Shown here: positions 25,196-33,938 of the stretch, in pieces
Layout: each line of letters starts with the position of its first letter
How positions within the stretch are numbered: position 1 is the first letter of the stretch
Source of the DNA: Streptomyces sp. NBC_01428
GTDB taxonomy: Bacteria > Actinomycetota > Actinomycetes > Streptomycetales > Streptomycetaceae
Length of the DNA: 64,000 nt
Assembly: GCF_036231965.1 (NCBI RefSeq)
Contig: NZ_CP109499.1
Span: 6,386,001 to 6,450,000, forward strand
Reading direction: 5' to 3'
Notes under the pieces: model-generated
Databases searched by the model: none
What the model was told of the DNA's origin: nothing
What the model saw: the letters and a program-made list of their open reading frames with translations, nothing else
Translations under genes and position numbers: made by a program

Positions 25196-26272
25196 ATGCG
25201 CGCAGCCGTACTGCACGAGATAGGCCAGGACAAGCTCGAAGTCCTCGACGACGTCGAGGCGGTGGGCTTCGGGCCCGGAAAGGTGCGCATCCGTGTCCGC
25301 GCCACCGGGCTGTGCCACTCGGACCTGTCGGCGATGAACGGCGTGCTGCCGCAGCCCGCGCCGTTCGTCCCCGGCCACGAGGGCGCCGGCGAGATCGTCG
25401 AGGTCGGTGACGGAGTGGGTCATCTGAAGGCGGGCGACCGGGTCGTCGTCTGCTGGCTGCCGGCCTGCGGCGTCTGTCCGGCCTGCAAGCGCGGCCAGAC
25501 CGAGCTGTGCCTGGCCGGCTTCATGAACGCGGGCACCCCCAACTTCCGGCGGCCCGGCGGCGACGTCTTCGGGTTCGCCGGCACCGGCACCTTCACCGAG
25601 GAGGTCGTCGTCGACGCGGGCTGCGCCGTCCCCATCCCCGACGACGTGCCCTTCGACATCGCCGCCCTGATCGGCTGCGGCGTCACCACCGGACTCGGCG
25701 CCGCCCTCAACACCGCCGACGTGGAGGCGGGTTCGTCGGTCGCCGTCATCGGCTGCGGAGGCGTCGGCATCTCCGCGATCCAGGGCGCCCGCCTCAAGGG
25801 AGCCGCCGAGATCGTCGCTGTCGACCCGGTCGCCTCACGCCGCGAGGCGGCCCTCCGCTTCGGCGCGACCCGGGCCGTGTCGCCCGAGGAACTCGGCGAC
25901 GCCAAGCAGTCGGTGACCGCGGGCGAGGGCTTCGACTACGTCTTCGAGGTCGTCGGCAGGTCCGCCACCGCCCGCACCGCCTACGACCACACCCGCCGCG
26001 GCGGCACGCTCGTCGTCGTCGGAGCCGGCGCCATGGACGACTTCCTCCAGCTCAACATGTTCGAGCTGTTCTTCGACGAGAAGCGCATCCTGCCCTCCAT
26101 GTACGGCGGCGGCGACGTCCTGCGCTCCTACGAACGCACCATCGCCCTGTGGCGGGCCGGACGCATCGACCTGGAGAGCCTCATCACCCACCGGGTACCG
26201 CTCGCCGGGATCAACGAGGCCCTCGACCAGATGCGTTCGGGCACCGCCCTGCGGACGTGCATCGAGATCTGA
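25196..26272 (+). CDS. Zinc-dependent alcohol dehydrogenase (MDR family)
   Basis: A 358-residue medium-chain dehydrogenase. Catalytic zinc ligands are Cys40 (ATGLCHSD) and His61-Glu62 (PGHEGAGEI). The structural zinc lobe has Cys91, Cys94, Cys97 and Cys105 (CGVCPACKRGQTELC). The NAD site is VIGCGGVGISAIQ. Start ATG 25196 has GAGGGGAG upstream; the open frame extends further but without support. It lies between the MaoC hydratase and the SDR and probably oxidises an alcohol intermediate of the same pathway. The substrate is not known. Confidence 0.92.
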   Translation: MRAAVLHEIGQDKLEVLDDVEAVGFGPGKVRIRVRATGLCHSDLSAMNGVLPQPAPFVPGHEGAGEIVEVGDGVGHLKAGDRVVVCWLPACGVCPACKRGQTELCLAGFMNAGTPNFRRPGGDVFGFAGTGTFTEEVVVDAGCAVPIPDDVPFDIAALIGCGVTTGLGAALNTADVEAGSSVAVIGCGGVGISAIQGARLKGAAEIVAVDPVASRREAALRFGATRAVSPEELGDAKQSVTAGEGFDYVFEVVGRSATARTAYDHTRRGGTLVVVGAGAMDDFLQLNMFELFFDEKRILPSMYGGGDVLRSYERTIALWRAGRIDLESLITHRVPLAGINEALDQMRSGTALRTCIEI

Positions 26273-26377
26273 CCCGTTCCGAGACCGCCCGAGGGCCCGC
26301 CGACCACGAGAGGAGGGCCGGGTGTCCCGCGAGACTCCGCCCTCCGAGGCCCCCCACGACAACCGCTAAGGACCCTG

Positions 26378-27334
26378 ATGTCACTGCCACTTGACGGGCT
26401 GACCGCGATCGTCACCGGTGCGGGCCGCGGCCTCGGCCGGGCCGAGGCACTGGAACTCGCACGGCTCGGCGCGGCCGTCGTCGTCAACGACTTCGGACAG
26501 CCCGGACGGGACGGTTCGGGCGAGGCCTCGGACGCCCCCGCGGAGCAGGTCGCCGCGGAGATCCGCGCCGCGGGCGGCCGGGCCCTCGCCCACACCGGGG
26601 ACGTCGCCGACCACGAACAGGCCCGGGAACTGGTCGAGTCGGCCGTCACCGCGTTCGGGAAGCTGGACGTCCTGGTCAACAACGCGGGCATCCTGCGCGA
26701 CCGCATGGTCTTCTCCATGACCGAGGACGAGTGGGACTCCGTCATCCGAGTCCACCTCAAAGGCCATTTCAACACCACCCACTTCGCGTCCGCGCACTGG
26801 CGGGCCCGCTCCAAGGCCACCGGCGCACCGGTGTACGGGCGGATCGTGAACACCTCCTCGGAGGCCTTCCTCGCCGGATCCGCCGGACAGCCCAACTACG
26901 CGGCGGCGAAGGGCGGGATCGTCGGACTGACGACCTCGACGGCCCTGGCGCTCGCCAAGTACGGCGTCACGGCCAACGTCATCTGCCCGCGCGCCCGCAC
27001 CCGTATGACCGAGGACGTCTTCGCCGGATTCGGCAGGCCGGACGAGGGACTCGACCCGCTCGCCCCCGAGCATGTCGCCCCGCTCGTCGGCTATCTGGCC
27101 TCGCCCGCCGCCGCCGACGTCAACGGACAGCTCCTCGTGGTGCACGGAGGCATGGTCGCCGTCGTCGAACGACCCCGGGTGGCGGCCCAGTTCGACAGCA
27201 AGCAGGACACCTTCAGCCACGACGAACTCGACGGGCTGCTCACCCCGTACTACGCGGACCGGCCGCGCGGTGAGACGTTCGCGGCGGCCGAGGTGCTGGG
27301 CCTCAAGAGGGACCGGGACGGCACCGCCCGCTGA
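26378..27334 (+). CDS. SDR of the MFE-2 / 17-beta-HSD type (Hsd4A-like)
   Basis: A 318-residue short-chain dehydrogenase. NAD(P) motif TGAGRGLG is at residues 13-20, NNAG follows, and the catalytic Ser/Tyr/Lys are in NTSSEAF and NYAAAKGG. The GAAVVVNDFG beta-strand end and the C-terminal extension are typical of the dehydrogenase domain of peroxisomal MFE-2 and of actinobacterial Hsd4A, which oxidises beta-hydroxyacyl-CoA side chains of steroids. It would act directly after the MaoC hydratase. It ends in a strong terminator at 27418. Confidence 0.88.
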   Translation: MSLPLDGLTAIVTGAGRGLGRAEALELARLGAAVVVNDFGQPGRDGSGEASDAPAEQVAAEIRAAGGRALAHTGDVADHEQARELVESAVTAFGKLDVLVNNAGILRDRMVFSMTEDEWDSVIRVHLKGHFNTTHFASAHWRARSKATGAPVYGRIVNTSSEAFLAGSAGQPNYAAAKGGIVGLTTSTALALAKYGVTANVICPRARTRMTEDVFAGFGRPDEGLDPLAPEHVAPLVGYLASPAAADVNGQLLVVHGGMVAVVERPRVAAQFDSKQDTFSHDELDGLLTPYYADRPRGETFAAAEVLGLKRDRDGTAR

Positions 27335-27417
27335 GCCGCGCGGCCGTCCGTCGGCGAAGCGTGCCGCCGGGAGGGCCCCGGCGCGGATGCGGACGTGGAC
27401 ACCCGCACGGACAGGGA

Positions 27418-27451
27418 ACGGCCCCGCTCGTCTTGGTGCGAGCGGGGCCGT
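27418..27451. terminator. Strong bidirectional terminator
   Basis: ACGGCCCCGCTCG (27418-27430) pairs perfectly with CGAGCGGGGCCGT (27439-27451) around TCTTGGTG, a 13-bp stem between two convergent genes. Confidence 0.8.
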
Positions 27452-27493
27452 GTGCCGTTCGGATCGTCGACGCGACGAGAACCGGCGGAGCCG

Positions 27494-27685
27494 TCAGATC
27501 GCCGTGCCCGACTGACCGGGCTGACCGGACGGCTTGCGGTGGCGCCCCTGGGGGCTCGCCTCGTCGTCGTGGCCGGAGACCGGTCCACGGTGTCTGCCGT
27601 GGCCGTCCGACCGGCCCGTCGACGTCTCGTGGACGTCCGAGCCCCGCGTTTCCCTGGTGCTGGTGTCGTTCATTGAAGTGTTCAC
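27494..27685 (-). CDS. Small hydrophilic protein, unknown function
   Basis: A protein of 59-63 residues rich in His, Gly, Arg, Asp and Ser (DGHGRHRGPVSGHDDEASPQ), with no hydrophobic segment. Third codon positions are nearly all G or C, as in real Streptomyces genes. The start may be GTG 27685 or ATG 27673; AAGGA lies about 12 bases before the GTG. It ends shortly before the shared terminator at 27418. Similar short acidic/His-rich proteins are, to my recollection, common in streptomycetes without known function. Confidence 0.6.
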   Translation of the reverse strand: MNTSMNDTSTRETRGSDVHETSTGRSDGHGRHRGPVSGHDDEASPQGRHRKPSGQPGQSGTAI

Positions 27686-27721
27686 CCCGTATGCAAGATC
27701 CTTCTTTTCAGCCGGGGGAGT

Positions 27722-30340
27722 CTAACGTGCCGTCATCGCCCCGGTGGCGGAGGGTGACGTTTCTTCATCCTCTCCGCCCGTTTCCTCCCCGCCTCCGGGC
27801 GCGGTCGCCGCCGGATGCCCGGGAGAGGCCGCGTCCGGGACCGCGACCCCGGGCGGCGCGATCTCTCCCCCCGACGCCTGCTCGACAGGCGTGGGCGGGC
27901 CGGCGTGCAGGGGACGGCGGTGGGTCGGGGGCGTGCGACGGGCGGGGACGTCCGGGTGTACCGGGCGGTCCGGCGACTCCGTACGGTCGGGGCCGCCCGG
28001 GCTCCCCGCATTCTCCGGGCCCTCGGGGCTCGGGGACGTCTCCGGGCTCCACCCCGCGTCGTGTGCGGGCGCCTGCGGGTGGGCCGGGGGTGCGTCGCGC
28101 CACGGCTGCTCGGGCGGGAGCTGCTGGGGCTCGAAGCTCCGCAGCGGGGTCTCGCCCCGGAACGCGGTGAAGTCCGCGAAGCTCCCGGAGCCGGGGGAGT
28201 CGGCGATCCGCGTGAAGCCGGTGAACTCCGGTGTTCCCGTGAACTCCGGTGCGCCCGTGAACTCCGCTGCGCCCGCGGGCTGGGCGGAAACGGGGGGCTG
28301 CCGGTGTTCGGGGAGCGGTGCGGAAACGGGGAGCGGTGCCGAAACGGGGAGCGGTGCCGAGACGGGGAGTTGCCGTTGGCCGGAGGGGTGCGGGGAACCG
28401 GCGGCTCCCGACTGCTCCATCGGCAGTCCTCCGCGGTCGAACGCGGTCTGCTCCAGGGGCGGTTCGCCGCCGTCGAGGGCGCCCTGCTGCTGGGGTTCCA
28501 GGGGTAGTTCGCGTCCACCGAAGTCGGCCTGCTGCTGGGGTGCGAGCGGCGGCTCGGGCTCACTGAAGCCGTCTTGCCCCAGGGGCAGTTCGGTCCCGCC
28601 GTGCGAGACCGCGGGACGTACCTCGACCTCCAGGGGCAGGGACGCGACGAACCCGGCGCCGAGACTCCTGCCGGGCGGGGGTGTCGCGGCGACCTTGGTC
28701 CAGAGGCCGGGCCTCGGCCGGCGCGGTTCCGTCGGCTCGGGTGCGACCGGCGGGACGGGCCGCTCCCTTTCGGCCGCCGGTGCGTCGACGCCGGTGGTGG
28801 TGTCGGCGTACGGGGTCGGGGCCGGTGTGCGCTGGATCTCGACCGGTACCGCGAGGAGGCGCGGCCCGGGACCGGGCGCCCCCGCTGCGGGCGCTCCGAC
28901 GGTCGACGTCCCCGCACCCGAGGTCACCGCACCCGCCGACACAGCACCCGACGACATGGCACCCGCCGACGCCGGCCCAGGTGTCTGAGCCCCCGGTTCC
29001 CCCGGCCCCGGTGTCTCCTCGTGCCGGGGTTCCGGGGTGGCGGTGTGCCGGTGTACCCCGGCGGCCGGGGTCACGGGGGCGGCGTCGGTCTGCGGGGGCC
29101 GGCGGGTGGCGTCCGTCTGTCGGGCCGGGTGGGCGTCGGACGTGCGGAGCACGGGACCCGCGCTCACCACCGGATTCCGGGAGGTGGCCAACCGGCCGTG
29201 CAGAGAGGCTTGTTGCAGGGGGACCGGCCGAGGCGCGGGGCGCTCCGAGGGAACCGGGTCCCCCCGGTCCGGCTCCCTCGCCCCCGTGGACACCTGCAGC
29301 CGGGCGACACCGCACGGCACGCCCCCGTTCGCATACGGCAGGTGGAGCACACCCTCCCTGGTCCACAGCCCGGTGCCCGCCAACCAGCCCTCGGGTACCG
29401 GCCGGTGGTCGATCCGGCGCTCGGACGGGCGCCACATCCCCACCCAGGTGCCGCCCGGACCGTCGATGCGCAGGGCGACCGCGCAGGCCTCCGGGGTCAG
29501 CACCTGGCCCGGCTGGATGGCGAACGGCGTGATCGAGCAGCCTGTCGCCGTCAGGCACTCCGGGAAGCGGACCGGCAGCGTGCTGCCGAGCACACCCCAG
29601 CCGAGCCGCTCCCGGCCGGGCGAGGGGGCGTCGGAGCGGATCAGCAGAAGTCCGCTGTCCGCGTCCGCGAGGAGCAGCCGGTCGTTGCTGCGCTCGGCGA
29701 TCTGGAGGAGCGGCGAGACCTCTCCGCCACGCTCCAGGTCGACGACGACCGTCTTGGTGCGGCCGCCGTGGAAGCGGTCCAGCGCGAGCAGCCGTCCCGA
29801 GCCGTCCAGCCACACCCCGCCCGAACAGTGCCCCGGGATCTCGGCGAGATGCTCGGGACCGAACGCGCCGCCCGCCACCAGCCACACCGCCGTGGACCCC
29901 CGTCCCACGGCGAGCGCGTAGGCCCGCTCCCCGTCCGGCGCGGGCGGCAGCAGCCGCAGCCGGGTGCCCCGGTCGGGGCACTCGACCGCGCCGAGCGGCA
30001 GCTCACCGGTGCCCGGCCCGGTGGGGTACAGGAGCGAGAACGCGTGGCGTCCGTCCGCGACCCGATGGATCAGCACCCTCCCGTCCGTCAGCGGCAGCAC
30101 CTCGGTGCCGGGCTCCTCCGGCTGGTGGGAGGGCAACGGGACGGCGTACGGCTCCGGGCCGTCCAGCGTCCAGCGCTCCGGGTACCAGGACTCGCCGTCG
30201 CTGGTCAGCCGCGCCCCGTAGGTCCCGTCCGCGGTGATGACACAGGCGGGCGGAGCGGCCCACCCACTCGCGGCGTCGTCGTCCCCGTCGCCCATCCCGC
30301 CCTCGCTCGCCACCACGGGCTCCGTCGCACCGGCCGTCAT
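27722..30340 (-). CDS. Large hypothetical protein: propeller-like N-half, repetitive disordered C-half
   Basis: An 872-residue protein. The ATG at 30340 is set by GGAGGTGA 6 bases upstream. Residues 30-400 show repeated blade-like strands ending in Trp/Arg (GRVLIHRVADGRHAF, AVWLVAGGAFGPEHLAEI, RLLALDRFHGGRTKTVVVDL), which suggests a beta-propeller without catalytic motif. Residues 400-872 are Pro/Ala/Glu/Gln-rich with short tandem repeats (PLPVSA three times, EFTGxP three times). There is no signal peptide or clear membrane segment. It is the largest orphan of the core part of the window. Confidence 0.75.
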   Translation of the reverse strand: MTAGATEPVVASEGGMGDGDDDAASGWAAPPACVITADGTYGARLTSDGESWYPERWTLDGPEPYAVPLPSHQPEEPGTEVLPLTDGRVLIHRVADGRHAFSLLYPTGPGTGELPLGAVECPDRGTRLRLLPPAPDGERAYALAVGRGSTAVWLVAGGAFGPEHLAEIPGHCSGGVWLDGSGRLLALDRFHGGRTKTVVVDLERGGEVSPLLQIAERSNDRLLLADADSGLLLIRSDAPSPGRERLGWGVLGSTLPVRFPECLTATGCSITPFAIQPGQVLTPEACAVALRIDGPGGTWVGMWRPSERRIDHRPVPEGWLAGTGLWTREGVLHLPYANGGVPCGVARLQVSTGAREPDRGDPVPSERPAPRPVPLQQASLHGRLATSRNPVVSAGPVLRTSDAHPARQTDATRRPPQTDAAPVTPAAGVHRHTATPEPRHEETPGPGEPGAQTPGPASAGAMSSGAVSAGAVTSGAGTSTVGAPAAGAPGPGPRLLAVPVEIQRTPAPTPYADTTTGVDAPAAERERPVPPVAPEPTEPRRPRPGLWTKVAATPPPGRSLGAGFVASLPLEVEVRPAVSHGGTELPLGQDGFSEPEPPLAPQQQADFGGRELPLEPQQQGALDGGEPPLEQTAFDRGGLPMEQSGAAGSPHPSGQRQLPVSAPLPVSAPLPVSAPLPEHRQPPVSAQPAGAAEFTGAPEFTGTPEFTGFTRIADSPGSGSFADFTAFRGETPLRSFEPQQLPPEQPWRDAPPAHPQAPAHDAGWSPETSPSPEGPENAGSPGGPDRTESPDRPVHPDVPARRTPPTHRRPLHAGPPTPVEQASGGEIAPPGVAVPDAASPGHPAATAPGGGEETGGEDEETSPSATGAMTAR

Positions 30341-30616
30341 CGTTCGGTCACCTCCGGCGACGAAGGTAGTTTTCGCACGCACAGACGGGGGACCGACGGG
30401 CTGCGGCTTCACACATAAGGGTGGCCATGTCGGGATTCGCCTGAGGGAACGGGGGCGGATGTGCTGAACGGTGCCGTGGAAGGGAGGGGCGGACGCGCCC
30501 CGGACGGGGGCGGACGGAGCCGGTGCGGCGGCGGCCGGGGACGCCCGGCCGCCCGGGCACCGGCCGGGTGGTCCGCGGCCGGTCGGAGAGGCACCCGGGC
30601 CAGGTAGCCTTTCCCC

Positions 30617-31468
30617 GTGCCCCGTCTGTCTGAAGTCATCTCCGCGCTCGAATCCCTCTGGCCTCCTCAGCAGGCCGAGAGCTGGGACGCGGTCGGCACC
30701 GTCTGCGGCGCCCCGGACCAGGACGTCACGCGCGTGCTGTTCGCCGTCGACCCGGTCCAGGACATCGTCGACGAGGCGGTGAAGCTGGGCGCCGACCTGC
30801 TGGTCACGCACCACCCGCTCTATCTGCGCGGGACGACGACCGTGGCGGCGGACACCTTCAAGGGCCGCGTCGTGCACACTCTGATCAAGAACGACATCGC
30901 GCTGCACGTCGCCCACACCAACGCCGACCGCGCCGATCCGGGCGTCAGCGACGCCCTCGCCGGAGCGCTGGACCTGCGGGTCGTACGGCCGCTCGTGCCC
31001 GACCCGACGGACCCCGAGGGCCGCCGGGGCCTCGGCCGCGTGTGTGAACTCGACCACCCGCTGACCGTGCGCGAACTGGCGGCGCGGGCTGCCGAGCGGC
31101 TGCCCGCCACCGCGCAGGGCATCCGCGTCGCGGGCGACCCCGAGGCGCTGGTGCGCACCGTCGCCGTCAGCGGCGGCTCGGGCGACAGCCTCTTCGACGA
31201 CGTACGCGCCGCGGGCGTGGACGCCTTCCTCACCGCGGACCTGCGGCACCACCCCGCCTCCGAGGCGCGCGCCCACAGTCCTCTCGCGCTGCTCGACGCG
31301 GCGCACTGGGCCACCGAGTGGCCCTGGTGCGAGCTGGCCGCCGCCCAGCTCGACGAGATCTCCGACCGGAAGGGATGGGGACTGCGCGTCCACGTCTCCC
31401 GGACGGTCACCGACCCCTGGACCGCTCACGCGGCCTCTCACAACGACACATCAGGAGCCCCCAACTGA
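30617..31468 (+). CDS. Nif3-like dinuclear metal center protein
   Basis: A 283-residue member of the NIF3/YqfO/YbgI family (GTP cyclohydrolase I type 2-like), whose members form toroidal hexamers with two metal ions per subunit. The metal motif VTHHPLYLRG near residues 63-72 and HVAHTNAD are clear, with the C-terminal ADLRHH and ligands in HWATEW. GTG start at 30617. It overlaps the zinc-ribbon gene (CTGA), and this gene pair followed by the RNase H-phosphatase fusion is a conserved actinobacterial order. The exact biochemical role is unsettled for the family. Confidence 0.92.
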   Translation: MPRLSEVISALESLWPPQQAESWDAVGTVCGAPDQDVTRVLFAVDPVQDIVDEAVKLGADLLVTHHPLYLRGTTTVAADTFKGRVVHTLIKNDIALHVAHTNADRADPGVSDALAGALDLRVVRPLVPDPTDPEGRRGLGRVCELDHPLTVRELAARAAERLPATAQGIRVAGDPEALVRTVAVSGGSGDSLFDDVRAAGVDAFLTADLRHHPASEARAHSPLALLDAAHWATEWPWCELAAAQLDEISDRKGWGLRVHVSRTVTDPWTAHAASHNDTSGAPN

Positions 31469-32208
31469 ACGCCGAGCCCGCCGACCAGATCCGACTTCTC
31501 GACGTCCAGGCATTCGACGCCCGCCTGCAGCAGCTCGCGCACCGGCGGAGGTCGCTTCCCGAGCACGCCGAGATCGAGTCGCTGAACAAGGACCTCACCC
31601 AGCTGCGCGACCTGCTCGTCGCCGCGCAGACCGAGGAGAGCGACTGCGCCCGCGAGCAGACCAAGGCCGAGCAGGACGTGGACCAGGTGCGCCAGCGCGC
31701 CGTCCGTGACCAGCAGCGCCTCGACTCGGGTGCCGTCACCTCCCCCAAGGACCTGGAGAACCTCCAGCGCGAGATCACCTCGCTCGCCAAGCGCCAGGGC
31801 GACCTGGAGGACGTGGTGCTGGAGGTCATGGAGCGCCGTGAGTCGGCGCAGGAGCGGGTCGCCGAGCTGACCGAGCGCGACGCGTCCGTCCAGTCGAAGA
31901 TCGACGACGCCACCGGGCGGCGCGACGCGGCGTTCGAGCAGTTCGACACCGAGGCCGCCACGGTGACCAAGGAGCGCGCGGTCATCGCCGGCAGCGTGCC
32001 CGCCGATCTCCTCAAGCTGTACGACAAGCTGCGCGAGCAGCAGGGTGGCGTCGGTGCCGCCCGGCTGTACCAGCGCCGCTGTGAGGGCTGCCGCCTGGAG
32101 CTCAACATCACCGAGGTCAACGAGGTGAAGGCCGCGTCCCCCAGCACCGTGCTGCGCTGCGAGAACTGCCGTCGCATCCTGGTGCGTACGTCCGAGTCCG
32201 GCCTGTAG
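31465..32208 (+). CDS. Coiled-coil protein with C-terminal C4 zinc ribbon (CT398-like)
   Basis: A 247-residue protein. Residues 10-190 form long coiled coils (heptads in IESLNKDLTQLRDLLVAAQT and onward). The C-terminus has the zinc ribbon CxxC-x(n)-CxxC: CEGC and CENC about 32 residues apart. An unusual CTG start at 31465 is chosen: it has AGGAG at 31453-31457 and overlaps the Nif3 stop as CTGA. No ATG or GTG fits. Family members are nucleic-acid-associated or secretion-related, with function unresolved. Confidence 0.88.
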   Translation: MNAEPADQIRLLDVQAFDARLQQLAHRRRSLPEHAEIESLNKDLTQLRDLLVAAQTEESDCAREQTKAEQDVDQVRQRAVRDQQRLDSGAVTSPKDLENLQREITSLAKRQGDLEDVVLEVMERRESAQERVAELTERDASVQSKIDDATGRRDAAFEQFDTEAATVTKERAVIAGSVPADLLKLYDKLREQQGGVGAARLYQRRCEGCRLELNITEVNEVKAASPSTVLRCENCRRILVRTSESGL

Positions 32209-32244
32209 CAGTTTTCGGCCCGTAGCAGTCAGGGAGTCCGTCGC

Positions 32245-33888
32245 GTGCGGGAGTTCATCGTCGAGGCCGACGGAGGTTCCCGGGGCAACCCGGGGCCCGC
32301 GGGCTACGGGTCCGTGGTGATCGACGCGGTCACGGGGGAGACGCTGGTGGAGCGCGCCGAGTACATCGGGGTCGCCACCAACAACGTCGCGGAGTACCGC
32401 GGCCTGATCGCCGGGCTGCGGGCGGCCCGCGACCTCGACCCGGCCGCGCGGGTCCGGGTCCGCATGGACTCCAAGCTGGTCGTCGAGCAGATGTCTGGCC
32501 GCTGGCAGATCAAGCACCCCGACATGAGGCCCCTGGCCGCGGAAGCGGCCCGGGTCCTTCCCCGCTCGCAGGTGACCTACGAGTGGATCCCCCGCGCCCA
32601 GAACAAGCACGCGGACCGCCTGGCCAACGAGGCGATGGACGCAGGCAAACGCGGCGAACCCTGGACCCCACCGACCGGCGAAGCCGCGGGTCCGGGGGCG
32701 CCGGTTGAGGGGCGCGGGGAACTGCGCGCCCAGCCACAGCGCCCCGGCACCGGGACTGTCCAGGGGCGCGGGGAACTGCGCGACCAGCCACAGCCGAGCG
32801 GCAGCCGGACGGCGACCGAGGCCCCCACCTCACCCTCCGGCGGCGAAGCCGCGAGTGCAGGGGTGCCGGTTGAGGGGCGCGGGGAACTGCGCGACCAGCC
32901 ACAGCCGAGCGGCAGCCGGACGACGACCGAGACCCCCACCCCACCCCCCGGCGGCGAAGCCGCGAGTGCAGGGGTGCCGGTTGAGGGGCGCGGGGAACTG
33001 CGCGACCAGCCACAGCCGAGCGGCAGCCGGACGACGACCGAGACCCCCACCCCACCCCCCGGCGGCGAAGCCGCGAGTGCAGGGGTGCCGGTTGAGGGGC
33101 GCGGGGAACTGCGCGACCAGCCACAGCCGAGCGGCAGCCGGACGACGACCGAGGCCCCCACCCCACCCCCCGGCGGCGAAGCCGCGAAGGCCACGGACGA
33201 CAGACGCGCCGCGCACAACGTGGCGACCACCCCCACCGTCGGCTGGGGCGCACCCCCCGACATGGGCGCCCCCGCCACCTTCGTCCTCCTGCGCCACGGC
33301 GAGACCCCCCTGACCCCGCAGAAGCGCTTCTCGGGCAGCGGCGGCAGCGACCCGTCCCTCTCCGACGTGGGCCGGCAGCAGGCCGAGCGGGCCGCCACGG
33401 CACTGGCCGCCCGCGGCACGATCCAAGCCGTCGTGGCGTCCCCGCTGGCCCGCACCCGCGAGACCGCGGCGGTCGTCGCCGCCCGTCTCGGCCTCGACGT
33501 GACCGTCGACGACGGCCTGCGCGAGACGGACTTCGGCGCCTGGGAGGGACTGACCTTCGGCGAGGTCCGCGACCGGTACCCGGACGACATGAACGCCTGG
33601 CTCGGCTCCCCGGACGTCGAACCGACCGGCGGCGGCGAGAGCTTCGCCGCGACCGCCCACCGCATGGCGGAGACCCGCGACAGACTGACCGCCGCCTACG
33701 CGGGCCGCACCGTCCTGCTCGTCACGCACGTCACCCCGATCAAGACCCTGGTACGGCTGGCCCTGGGCGCCCCGCCGGAGTCCCTGTTCCGCATGGAGCT
33801 GTCGGCGGCGTCCCTCTCCGCGGTGGCCTACTACGCGGACGGCAACGCGAGCGTCCGCCTGTTCAACGACACCTCGCACCTGCGTTGA
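32245..33888 (+). CDS. Bifunctional RNase HI / histidine phosphatase (CobC-like) with repeat-expanded linker
   Basis: A 547-residue fusion, longer than the roughly 390-450 residues usual for the actinobacterial family. The RNase HI domain (residues 1-135) has the catalytic set Asp9, Glu50, Asp75 and Asp124. The C-terminal phosphatase (about 340-547) has FVLLRHGET with the catalytic His, the second His in LLVTHVTP, and RMELSAASLS. It removes RNA from RNA-DNA hybrids and has acid phosphatase or alpha-ribazole phosphatase-like activity in relatives. The linker (about 150-320) is a tandem array of 37-residue units described separately. GTG start. Confidence 0.9.
   Translation: MREFIVEADGGSRGNPGPAGYGSVVIDAVTGETLVERAEYIGVATNNVAEYRGLIAGLRAARDLDPAARVRVRMDSKLVVEQMSGRWQIKHPDMRPLAAEAARVLPRSQVTYEWIPRAQNKHADRLANEAMDAGKRGEPWTPPTGEAAGPGAPVEGRGELRAQPQRPGTGTVQGRGELRDQPQPSGSRTATEAPTSPSGGEAASAGVPVEGRGELRDQPQPSGSRTTTETPTPPPGGEAASAGVPVEGRGELRDQPQPSGSRTTTETPTPPPGGEAASAGVPVEGRGELRDQPQPSGSRTTTEAPTPPPGGEAAKATDDRRAAHNVATTPTVGWGAPPDMGAPATFVLLRHGETPLTPQKRFSGSGGSDPSLSDVGRQQAERAATALAARGTIQAVVASPLARTRETAAVVAARLGLDVTVDDGLRETDFGAWEGLTFGEVRDRYPDDMNAWLGSPDVEPTGGGESFAATAHRMAETRDRLTAAYAGRTVLLVTHVTPIKTLVRLALGAPPESLFRMELSAASLSAVAYYADGNASVRLFNDTSHLR
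32697..33190 (+). repeat. 111-bp in-frame tandem repeat in the RNase H-phosphatase linker
   Basis: The core GGGGCGCGGGGAACTGCGCG recurs five times, at about 32708, 32764, 32875, 32986 and 33097. The last three full units are exactly 111 bp apart and almost identical (37 residues: PVEGRGELRDQPQPSGSR and onward). The core resembles a sequence I recall as a common dispersed intergenic repeat of Streptomyces. Confidence 0.85.
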
Positions 33889-33938
33889 GCACCCGCCGGC
33901 GACGAGCGCACCGGCGCCGCGGGCACGGACCCGAGGGC

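Noticed and set aside
32697..33190. CRISPR array
   Set aside because: The 111-bp units are direct coding repeats without variable spacers, and no cas gene is near.
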